Of a stretch of 41,280 nucleotides of DNA, positions 16,353-23,203 are shown piece after piece. Location: the IMG/VR virus record IMGVR_UViG_3300024290_000008, positions 1-41,280 of that record. One strand, 5' to 3'. The notes below the pieces were generated by a model that saw nothing but the letters and a program-made list of their open reading frames with translations, did not search any database and was not told the origin of the DNA. The stretch is from a virus. The first letter of the stretch is position 1. The number at the start of each line of letters is the position of its first letter. The translations under genes and the position numbers were made by a program.

Positions 16353-17269
16353 CCACGACCCGACGCCTCCTTCTCGGCGCGACCGTCGCCGCCCTGCTGG
16401 CCCTGTCCTCCGCCGCCGTCGAGGCCGCGTTCACGGCGCTGTGCGGAACCGGGGTGAGCTGCGCCTATCAGGCCGGGGACAAGTTCGGCTACCAGACCGT
16501 CGAGAAGATCCGGCAGAACTTCAACGCGCTCGTCGCCGCCCCGTACATCACGAAGACGGCCGACTCGAACCTGACGGGCGAGTTCGCGATGTCGTCCCTC
16601 GCGACGGGGCTCGTGAAGAACACGACGACGACGGGCGTCCCGTCGATCGCGTCGGCAGGGACCGACTACGTCTCGCCGTCAAGCACGGAAACCCTGACCA
16701 ATAAGACGCTCAACGCCGAGGGCACTGGCAACGTGCTGACGGTCGTCGAGAAGAAGGATTTCCCGACGGCTCTATGCACGGGGGCAGGGGCTTACGAGGA
16801 GGGCGGCTGGAGCTACGCGGCGGGGGGCAATCCTGACGCGGCGACCAACGCCTGCCACTTCGGGACGAACACCATTTTCGGCTCGGTCGAGTTCCTGGAC
16901 AGCTCAACGGCCTACTACCACAACAAGCTCTGGCTCCCGTCCGACTGGACCGGGGCGGTCGACGTCCGGCTCGCCTGGAACACCGCCGCGACGACCGGGA
17001 ACGCGAAGTGGCAGATCCAGACGACCTGCGTCGCGGCAGGCGAGACCCTGGACCCCGCCTGGAACACGGCGTCGACGGTGACGCAGGCGGCGCAGGGGAC
17101 GACCCTGCTAATGAGCGTCGCGTCGATGACGGGGATCACGACGACCGGCTGCGCGGCGGGCGAGTTGATGTTCTTCCGCGTGCTGCGGAACCCGGCCGAC
17201 GCGGCCGACACGCTCGGGGCCTCCGCCTTCCTGGTCGAGGTCGAACTGACATATCGGAGGGCAATGTGA
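16349..17269 (+). CDS. virion-region protein with an N-terminal signal peptide
   Basis: 306 residues; ATG overlaps the upstream stop (ATGA). The start MTTTRRLLLGATVAALLALS followed by SAAVEAAF is a clear Sec-type signal peptide with likely cleavage after VEA. The mature part contains YVSPSSTETLTNKTLNAEGT, a pattern common in phage tail fibres, and a C-terminal domain with several Cys and beta strands (VRLAWNTAATTGNAKWQIQT). Export of a fibre-like protein is unusual. It may be a surface-acting protein, or the hydrophobic start may serve assembly. Confidence 0.65.
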   Translation: MTTTRRLLLGATVAALLALSSAAVEAAFTALCGTGVSCAYQAGDKFGYQTVEKIRQNFNALVAAPYITKTADSNLTGEFAMSSLATGLVKNTTTTGVPSIASAGTDYVSPSSTETLTNKTLNAEGTGNVLTVVEKKDFPTALCTGAGAYEEGGWSYAAGGNPDAATNACHFGTNTIFGSVEFLDSSTAYYHNKLWLPSDWTGAVDVRLAWNTAATTGNAKWQIQTTCVAAGETLDPAWNTASTVTQAAQGTTLLMSVASMTGITTTGCAAGELMFFRVLRNPADAADTLGASAFLVEVELTYRRAM

Positions 17270-17271
17270 CG

Positions 17272-18609
17272 ATGAAGTTGTGCACGGTCTGGCTCCTGTT
17301 CCTCGGGCTCCTGAGCGCCCCCTGTGCAGCGCAGCCGTTCGTGATCCACGAGGACCCGCAGAAGGCCATCTACGCGGATCCGAGCGAGTTCGTCGATCCG
17401 GACCTGCAATGTCACTGGCGCGCGCCTGGGATCGGCTTCATGCCGGGGATGCCCGCGCACACGCACGCCAAGCTGAAGTGTCCCGACTACGCGGAGATCG
17501 GCGGCTGGCCGTTCACCTGCGACCTGACGATTACCCTGTTCAATACGACCGGGCAGATCAACGCGGGCAACATCACCGGCCCGGCGAACGCCAAGGTCGT
17601 CATGGATACCGCCTACCCGCTCGTGGGGGATGCCGGGGTCAAGGTCTTCACCGGCAAGGTAACCTACAACCTCGCGGACAGCGGCCTGAAGGTACACGGT
17701 TGGCAACCCATCGGCCTGCGGACCGTCACGGACTACACGAACCGCGACATCCTCGTCCAGGGCGTCGATCGCCCGGTCTACTCGGTGGTGGACCTGACGG
17801 CACCGGAGAGCCCGCCCGGCGACGGCACGGGGATCCGCACCCGCGTCAGCTGCCAGATCACGGACGCCTCCGACCCTGAGGACCTGGGGCATGACCGCTG
17901 GCAGGCGAACCGGCTTGAGTTCCTCCAGATCCTCCCCGTGCTGGGCCCGGTCACGCCGGGGACCTCGTGGACGCTGCTGCCGCTGGCCTACAACTACGCG
18001 GCGACGACCGGGCTCCCGCCGGGGACGTTCGAGGAGCGCCTCGACGCCGACCTGCACAACGGCATCCCCGGCACGTTGCTGCTCAGTTCCACGCATGGGG
18101 ATCAAGTCTCGATACTGGACAAGTTCTCTGTTCCCGACGGTGTGCCAGACGGCCCGCACACGCTCTTGATCCGTTGGAACCGCCAGAACATGGGCGGCGA
18201 CAAGGAACTCGACTCGCTCGTGAAGTTCAACGTGACGGTCGGCCCTGGAGGCGTCGCGCAGCCGCCGAACACCGCGCAGATGAACGGTGTTTTCGGGACG
18301 GCTCCGTCCCCGCCGCCGCCGACCGGCCCTGTCGGCCTGACGCTGACCGTCGACGGGGCCAGCGCCGCGACGGTCGCCGCAGGCCAGCCCTACACGCTCG
18401 CGGCCGTCGTCAACACGGCGCGCTGCCACAGCGTCACGCTCGACGGCGTCCCCTGGACCTCAGGGACCTGGACCTTCAGCGGGTCCCCTCTGATGGGGAC
18501 CAATGACGTCCAGGCGAGGACCACCGCGACCAGCCGGACCCACACGCTGTCGGGATCGGGCCTGAACTGTAAACCGAGTCAGGTGAGCGCGTCTGTCACC
18601 GTGCAGTAA
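17272..18609 (+). CDS. secreted protein with signal peptide, function unknown
   Basis: 445 residues from ATG 17272. GTG 17266 is an alternative with better spacing to GGAGG at 17256-17260. The N-terminus MKLCTVWLLFLGLLSAPCAA is a signal peptide; the APC ending could even suggest a lipobox, but the Cys context is weak. The mature protein is beta-rich with Cys residues in the C-terminal Ig-like segment (GLTLTVDGASAATVAAGQPY to the end) after a Pro-rich linker (SPPPPTGP). I do not recognise a catalytic motif. Confidence 0.65.
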   Translation: MKLCTVWLLFLGLLSAPCAAQPFVIHEDPQKAIYADPSEFVDPDLQCHWRAPGIGFMPGMPAHTHAKLKCPDYAEIGGWPFTCDLTITLFNTTGQINAGNITGPANAKVVMDTAYPLVGDAGVKVFTGKVTYNLADSGLKVHGWQPIGLRTVTDYTNRDILVQGVDRPVYSVVDLTAPESPPGDGTGIRTRVSCQITDASDPEDLGHDRWQANRLEFLQILPVLGPVTPGTSWTLLPLAYNYAATTGLPPGTFEERLDADLHNGIPGTLLLSSTHGDQVSILDKFSVPDGVPDGPHTLLIRWNRQNMGGDKELDSLVKFNVTVGPGGVAQPPNTAQMNGVFGTAPSPPPPTGPVGLTLTVDGASAATVAAGQPYTLAAVVNTARCHSVTLDGVPWTSGTWTFSGSPLMGTNDVQARTTATSRTHTLSGSGLNCKPSQVSASVTVQ

Positions 18610-18648
18610 ACACACGTTTCCCATATCAGGGAGGGAGAGAGACCGGCT

Positions 18649-19050
18649 ATGGCTATTCAACTCGCAGTGGCGACTCGGAACTCACGGCTCGACGCGATCG
18701 AGACGGAGATCGGCACGGCCCCGATCCTGAAGCTCAGGACGGGGGCGCAACCGGCGAACTGTGCAGCGGCAGATTCCGGGACCGTCCTGTGCAGCATCAC
18801 CCTCCCGAGCGACTGGCTCGCCGCCGCCGCGAGCGGCGCGAAGGCAAAGTCCGGGACGTGGCAGGGGACCGCCTCCGGCGGCGGCGGGACCATCGCGCAC
18901 TTCCGGATCTACGACAGCGGCGGATCGACCTGCCATCTCCAGGGGTCCGTCGGGCTCGCCTCCGGGGATCTCCAGCTCGATAACAACGTCGTCGCGGACG
19001 GCCAGACGATCACCGTGACCTCGTTCACCCTGACGGACGGCAACGCGTAG
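18649..19050 (+). CDS. small virion protein
   Basis: 133 residues, SD GGGAGAGA. An N-terminal helix (VATRNSRLDAIETEIGT) is followed by PILKLRTGAQPANC and a beta-rich, Gly-rich body (GGTIAHFRIYDSGGSTCHLQ; ITVTSFTLTDGNA). Proteins with this exact layout recur in tail-fibre regions of phages; they are probably virion components. The precise role is unknown. Confidence 0.6.
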   Translation: MAIQLAVATRNSRLDAIETEIGTAPILKLRTGAQPANCAAADSGTVLCSITLPSDWLAAAASGAKAKSGTWQGTASGGGGTIAHFRIYDSGGSTCHLQGSVGLASGDLQLDNNVVADGQTITVTSFTLTDGNA

Positions 19051-19052
19051 CC

Positions 19053-19613
19053 ATGTCCCGCCAGTACTGGTCGGAGACGATCACCTGGGCGACCGCGAGC
19101 GGGACGCCCGTCACGAACACGACGACGGAAACGATCATCTTTCCGAACATCACCATCCCGGCCAACTACATGCAGGACGGCCGGAACGTCCGCCTGCGGG
19201 CGTTCGGCCAGTGGTCGACCGGCACGGGGCCACCGACCCTGATCTTCGGGCTCCGGTGGGGCGGCGTCGCGGGGACGCTCCTGTGCAAGACGGCGGCGTG
19301 CACGCTCGTCGCGAGCGTCACGGCGGCGGCGTGGGACCTCGACATCCTGCTGAGCACCCGCACGAACGGGTCGAGCGGGACTATCATGGCCAACGGCGTG
19401 GCGAGCGTCTTCGCCGGGGTCGCGGGCACGGTTGCCTCGGCCACGGGCGAGGGGCTCCTGACCCCGATGACGAACGGCGGCGTCCTGACGCCTGCGGCGG
19501 CGACCTGCGACCTGACGGTCGACACGGCGCTCTCGCTGACGGCGACCTGGAGCGCGTCGTCGACGTCGCACACGCTGACGGGGCTCAACTACACGCTGGA
19601 GAGCATGAACTGA
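19053..19613 (+). CDS. beta-rich virion protein
   Basis: 186 residues. Rich in Thr, Ser and Gly with repeated strands (NITIPANYMQDGRNVRLRAF; PPTLIFGLRWGGVAGTLLC; DTALSLTATWSASSTSHTLT). This is the composition of a trimeric or jelly-roll fibre or receptor-binding protein. It sits in a run of similar genes, and its stop overlaps the next ATG (TGATG). No enzyme motif seen. Confidence 0.6.
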   Translation: MSRQYWSETITWATASGTPVTNTTTETIIFPNITIPANYMQDGRNVRLRAFGQWSTGTGPPTLIFGLRWGGVAGTLLCKTAACTLVASVTAAAWDLDILLSTRTNGSSGTIMANGVASVFAGVAGTVASATGEGLLTPMTNGGVLTPAAATCDLTVDTALSLTATWSASSTSHTLTGLNYTLESMN

Positions 19614-20119
19614 TGAAGAACGTCGACGGGACGCTGGGGCCGATCTGCAACCACTGCGGCGGGTACGGGTTCACGAACTCGATCGGGAAGACGAGCCTCG
19701 GGTGCCCGTACTGCCTCGGCTCCGGCGTCGACGAGCGGAAGGTACTGGAGGCGCGCCTCGCCGGGATCGAGGACCGGCTGGCGCGTCTCGAACAGGGAGG
19801 CAGGTATGGCAACCACGAAGGATCGCCCACCCAACCAGAAGGATCCGGTGAAGGTCGGGGACGGGATGGGCTCATCGGGGGCGACGGCGGCGCGCTTCAG
19901 GAGCCTCGCGTGAGGTCGTTGAGGGAGCGGCTGACGTTCGCGGCCCAGTTTTGCGGGGGCGAGGAGGGCGAGGCCGTCGAGGAGGCGATACGGATCCTCG
20001 ATGCGGCCGAGGTCTGGGCGGAGAAGGTGCGCACGCTCCCGGACTGGAGCATCATCCGCGCCGGAGCGGAGCAGATCCTCCTGGACCTCCTGCCGACGCC
20101 TGCCAGGGAGGCCGTGTGA
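19613..20119 (+). CDS. zinc-ribbon protein, C-terminal part overlaps two small genes
   Basis: 168 residues if read to the first in-frame stop. The N-terminus has a DnaJ-like zinc pair: CNHCGGYGF and CPYCLGSG, followed by a coiled coil (ARLAGIEDRLARLEQ). Codons from about 19800 to 19909 in this frame end often in A or T, while the +1 frame there looks coding. Past 19910 this frame looks coding again. So only residues 1-62 and the last 69 are convincing. The full-length protein may be a read-through of what are functionally separate genes. Confidence 0.5.
   Translation: MKNVDGTLGPICNHCGGYGFTNSIGKTSLGCPYCLGSGVDERKVLEARLAGIEDRLARLEQGGRYGNHEGSPTQPEGSGEGRGRDGLIGGDGGALQEPRVRSLRERLTFAAQFCGGEEGEAVEEAIRILDAAEVWAEKVRTLPDWSIIRAGAEQILLDLLPTPAREAV
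19806..19913 (+). CDS. 35-residue protein encoded in an overlapping frame
   Basis: ATG preceded by GGGAGG with ideal spacing. The product begins MATTKDRPPNQKDPVKVGDG and ends with FRSLA. Third codon positions are nearly all G or C here, unlike the other open frame in this stretch, so this is the likely coding frame. Its stop overlaps the next GTG (GTGA). It is hydrophilic; function unknown. Confidence 0.5.
   Translation: MATTKDRPPNQKDPVKVGDGMGSSGATAARFRSLA
19910..20119 (+). CDS. 69-residue helical protein (alternative start within the zinc-ribbon frame)
   Basis: GTG 19910 has AGGAG at 19899-19903 and overlaps the 35-residue gene stop. The product (RSLRERLTFAAQFCGGEEGE, then AIRILDAAEVWAEKV, ending in TPAREAV) is helical and soluble. 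The same frame is open from 19613, so this could instead be the end of the zinc-ribbon protein. Function unknown. Confidence 0.45.
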   Translation: MRSLRERLTFAAQFCGGEEGEAVEEAIRILDAAEVWAEKVRTLPDWSIIRAGAEQILLDLLPTPAREAV

Positions 20120-20781
20120 CGACCGGGACGATCGCCTACTGCTCGCGCGAGGACCAGATCTACCCGGGGTTTGCGGCGCATCTCGCGCGGCTCTGCCAGC
20201 AGCACCCGGACGCGAAGGTCCTCCACGCGATCACGAACGACATCGCGGACGGCCGGAACCAGTGCGTCCGCCAGATGGAGGGCGACTGGCTCTGGTTCAT
20301 CGACGCCGACATGCTGTTCGCCATGAACACGCTCGACCGGCTGCTGGCGCACAACGTCGACCTCGTCCAGGTCCTCTGCGCGCGGCGGCACCCGCCGCAC
20401 CAGCCGATCATGTGGCAGGACCACGCGGGGCTGATCAACGCGACGCCGCGCGGCGTCCCCGGGCTGACGGAGGTCCAGAGCCTCGGGGCGGGCGGGACGC
20501 TCTACCGCCGCCGGGTCTTCGAGGCGATCCCCGACCCCTGGTTCGAGGGCGTCCTCGGGCTGGAGGACACGTGCCTCGCGCAGAAGGCGCGGCTCGCGGG
20601 CTTCACGCTCTACGTCGACACGTCGACGCCGGTCGAGCACACGACCCCGATGCTCGTCGCCTGGGAGTACGTCAACGGGCGCTGGGGGCTCCGCTACACG
20701 TCGATGAACGGACAGCAGCTCCACATCGCCGTGAAGACCGACTCGAAGATCGTCAGCCCCTACGAGGTCGTCGGGCGATAG
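20116..20781 (+). CDS. GT-A type glycosyltransferase
   Basis: 221 residues from GTG 20116, overlapping the upstream stop. The opening IAYCSREDQIYPGFAAHLAR, then LWFIDADMLFAMNTLDRLLA, carries the DxD metal- and sugar-nucleotide-binding motif of GT-A enzymes. Later GAGGTLYRRRVFEAIPDPWF and GLEDTCLAQKARLAG resemble the acceptor region (with a GxED-like base). No membrane segment. Set among tail genes, it may glycosylate virion proteins or host surface sugars. Substrate unknown. Confidence 0.75.
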   Translation: MTTGTIAYCSREDQIYPGFAAHLARLCQQHPDAKVLHAITNDIADGRNQCVRQMEGDWLWFIDADMLFAMNTLDRLLAHNVDLVQVLCARRHPPHQPIMWQDHAGLINATPRGVPGLTEVQSLGAGGTLYRRRVFEAIPDPWFEGVLGLEDTCLAQKARLAGFTLYVDTSTPVEHTTPMLVAWEYVNGRWGLRYTSMNGQQLHIAVKTDSKIVSPYEVVGR

Positions 20782-21489
20782 ATGGCGCACACCCGCGTCT
20801 CCATCAAGGCGCGCACGCAGAGCGCGAGCAACCCGATCACGACGGCCATCACGGTCCCCGTCGGCTGTACCGTGATGGTCGTCCTGATGAACGTCATCGC
20901 GGGCAGCGTCCGCACGGGCGCGCTGACCTGGGGCGAGTTTACGCTGTCGACGCCCGCGCAGTCGCCGCAGATCGACGTGACGGCCCCGGAGGCGAGCGCG
21001 GAGCTCTGGTATCTGCTCAACCCGCCGACCGGGGTCTCGAAGACGCTGACGATCCCGAACGGGTTCGCGCGGACTATCTTCTACACCGTGGAGGGCGGGT
21101 CGGCGGCGGCGGGCGGGACGAGCGCGTTCGACGCCTCGAACGGCGGGCACGCGACCGCCGTGAACCCGACGCCTGGGGCGATCACGATCACCGAGGCAGG
21201 CGAGGCCGTCTGGGCCATCGCGGCCGGGGGCTGGACGACCTGGGCCCCGTCCGCGCAGGTCGGGACGATCATCGCGAACACGGATGACGGCGCGACGGGC
21301 GGGGGAGAGCAGTACGCCCTCAACCCGGCGATCGGGTCCTTCACCCTGAGCTGGACCTTCGGGACGTCTGACGACTGGGGGTCGGTCGTCGCAGCCTTCA
21401 AGGAGGTCCCGCCGCAGGTCCTCCAGGACTACATGGGCGTGGACTGCGCCTCGGCGGGCGTGATCTCGGTGGGGGAGAAAATCCGATGA
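20782..21489 (+). CDS. beta-rich virion protein
   Basis: 235 residues starting right after the glycosyltransferase stop. Thr-, Ser- and Gly-rich strands (TTAITVPVGCTVMVVLMNVI; GSFTLSWTFGTSDDWGSVVA) suggest a jelly-roll decoration or fibre protein. The last 30 residues differ in composition and overlap the next gene start. The many Ser and Thr make it a plausible substrate for the neighbouring glycosyltransferase, but that is inference. Confidence 0.55.
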   Translation: MAHTRVSIKARTQSASNPITTAITVPVGCTVMVVLMNVIAGSVRTGALTWGEFTLSTPAQSPQIDVTAPEASAELWYLLNPPTGVSKTLTIPNGFARTIFYTVEGGSAAAGGTSAFDASNGGHATAVNPTPGAITITEAGEAVWAIAAGGWTTWAPSAQVGTIIANTDDGATGGGEQYALNPAIGSFTLSWTFGTSDDWGSVVAAFKEVPPQVLQDYMGVDCASAGVISVGEKIR

Positions 21490-22526
21490 AACGACGACTC
21501 GTCCTGGTCCTCGCGCTGGCGCTCTGTGCGTCCCCCTGGCTGCGGTCGCAGGGCCACGGCCATCCGCAGGCTCCGGCATCGGCGCGGTATCTCGGGGTGA
21601 ACTACACCCACTGGCTGATCGGGGCGAACTGCGACCTGACGAACCACGGCATCCTCGCGACCTACAAGGACCCGGGCGTGCGCGCGACCGTCCAGGGGCA
21701 GCTCGCGACGATGCACGCGCAGGGCGTGACCTCGCTGCGGTTCATGATCTGGTACGGGCTGACGCCCGCCGAGTCCTGGGGACAGGTCCAGGTCGGGGCC
21801 GACGGCAAGCTCTCGAAGACGCTGGAGACGAACCTCTCGCGGTTCTTTGCGGACGTGCAGCACGCCGGGTTCGCGCGGCTCTCGGTCAGCTTCGGGCCGA
21901 AGGGGTCGATCGGGCCGCAGTTCACCAACTACGACCCGGCGCAGCTGCCGCTCGACTGGGCGCTGCTCGTCCAGGTGCGCGGGCTCCTGAAGGCCGCAGG
22001 GATCCCGGACACGCGGGTCGACCTGCTCAACGAGGGCTCCCCGAACATCTACGGGCGCAACGGGCCGAACTACGACGCGAACCTGACCAGCTACCTCCAG
22101 GAGATCTATCGCCGGTACGTCGACGCCTACGGGACGGCCGACGTGACGGTCTCGGCCGTATCGGAGGACCCACAGGCGCTCCCGGCGCTCCTGACGATCC
22201 TCCAGGGCTCGGGCCGTCCGATGCCGGTCTGGTACGAGGTCCACGCGTACATGTGGTGGTACCAGAGCCTCGCGCAGGGGATCCACGACGCGCTCGCCCA
22301 GGACGACGCGGCCCTGTCCTCGGCGGGCCTGACGACGCAGACGCTCTCCCTCGGGGAGACCTACTACGGGACGTCGGAGGTCGCCACCGGGGCCCTGAGC
22401 TACCTCGCCGGGACGACGCGCCCGCTCTCCGAGGTTATGACCTGGGCCCAGACGGTGAACCCGCCCTGCCAGCCGATGAACGTCTCGCCGCCGTACAACG
22501 TGACCGCGCTGGAGCCGCTGCGGTAA
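21486..22526 (+). CDS. exported TIM-barrel glycoside hydrolase
   Basis: 346 residues. N-terminal signal peptide MKRRLVLVLALALCASPWLR. The body has the (beta/alpha)8 pattern of clan A glycosidases: TSLRFMIWYG (strand 2), LSVSFGPKG, VDLLNEGSPN with the likely acid/base Glu183 after Asn (strand 4), WYEVHAYMWW, and SLGETYYG with likely nucleophile Glu291 (strand 7). It probably cleaves a host capsule or other glycan outside the cytoplasm. Exact GH family and substrate cannot be set by eye. Confidence 0.72.
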   Translation: MKRRLVLVLALALCASPWLRSQGHGHPQAPASARYLGVNYTHWLIGANCDLTNHGILATYKDPGVRATVQGQLATMHAQGVTSLRFMIWYGLTPAESWGQVQVGADGKLSKTLETNLSRFFADVQHAGFARLSVSFGPKGSIGPQFTNYDPAQLPLDWALLVQVRGLLKAAGIPDTRVDLLNEGSPNIYGRNGPNYDANLTSYLQEIYRRYVDAYGTADVTVSAVSEDPQALPALLTILQGSGRPMPVWYEVHAYMWWYQSLAQGIHDALAQDDAALSSAGLTTQTLSLGETYYGTSEVATGALSYLAGTTRPLSEVMTWAQTVNPPCQPMNVSPPYNVTALEPLR

Positions 22527-23203
22527 TGGGCCTGATCTGGAATGCGACGTTCGAGAACAACAACGCCAGCGAACTGTCGGCGGCGCTGACGGCTGGCTTC
22601 ACGATCTCGTCCGCTCAGGCAGACGCGAGCACGTACTCGCTGAAAGTGGATAGCACGGCTGCGGTGGGTGCAGAAACTATTCTTAAGGATGGACTGAATT
22701 ACTACACCATCTTTTCGCGCTGCCGACTCTACGTGGACCACCTATCCACGCCCGGGGTGATACGCGATGCGCCATTTCTAGTGTGGCGTGACCAGTCAGA
22801 TAACGTAATCGCCTATGTACTTCACAGAGCTCTAACGACTGGTTTTGGCGGACACCGCTTGTTCATCGTGAACCAAATAGGTGGGACCTTTACCTCAGAG
22901 TTGGGTTTCAACGCGGCAGAGTGGACCACTATTGAAACCAAGTTAGTGATCTCTCCGACGGTGGGCCTCTTTCAACTACGATTTGTGTCTGCAGGGATAG
23001 TATTCACTTCCACATTGTCTGCGCAGGACACAGGGACGTCTCCAGTCAAGAGTCTGAGAAATGCAGGCGGCGGCTTCACGGAATTTCAAATCTACACCGA
23101 CAACTGGCGGGTGCTCGACAACATTTATCCAGGTGACGGCGAGCCGATCGCCCCACGGAACAACCTTCGACCGCGCGCCTTCGCACCGGGGTTGGCTCGG
23201 TGA
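22526..23203 (+). CDS. lectin-like fibre protein with atypical base composition
   Basis: 225 residues; ATG overlaps the upstream TAA. Begins MGLIWNATFENNNASELSAA, and later VDSTAAVGAETILKDGLNYY and WTTIETKLVISPTVGLFQLR, a concanavalin/LamG-like jelly roll as in receptor-binding proteins. From about 22640 to 23110 codons often end in A or T, quite unlike the flanks, which suggests recent gain by recombination. The end returns to high GC. Confidence 0.65.
   Translation: MGLIWNATFENNNASELSAALTAGFTISSAQADASTYSLKVDSTAAVGAETILKDGLNYYTIFSRCRLYVDHLSTPGVIRDAPFLVWRDQSDNVIAYVLHRALTTGFGGHRLFIVNQIGGTFTSELGFNAAEWTTIETKLVISPTVGLFQLRFVSAGIVFTSTLSAQDTGTSPVKSLRNAGGGFTEFQIYTDNWRVLDNIYPGDGEPIAPRNNLRPRAFAPGLAR

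Noticed and set aside
20568-20573. CACGTG core in the glycosyltransferase gene as a second parS
   Set aside because: Flanks (GA and CC) do not extend the palindrome, so it does not fit the 16-bp parS pattern.
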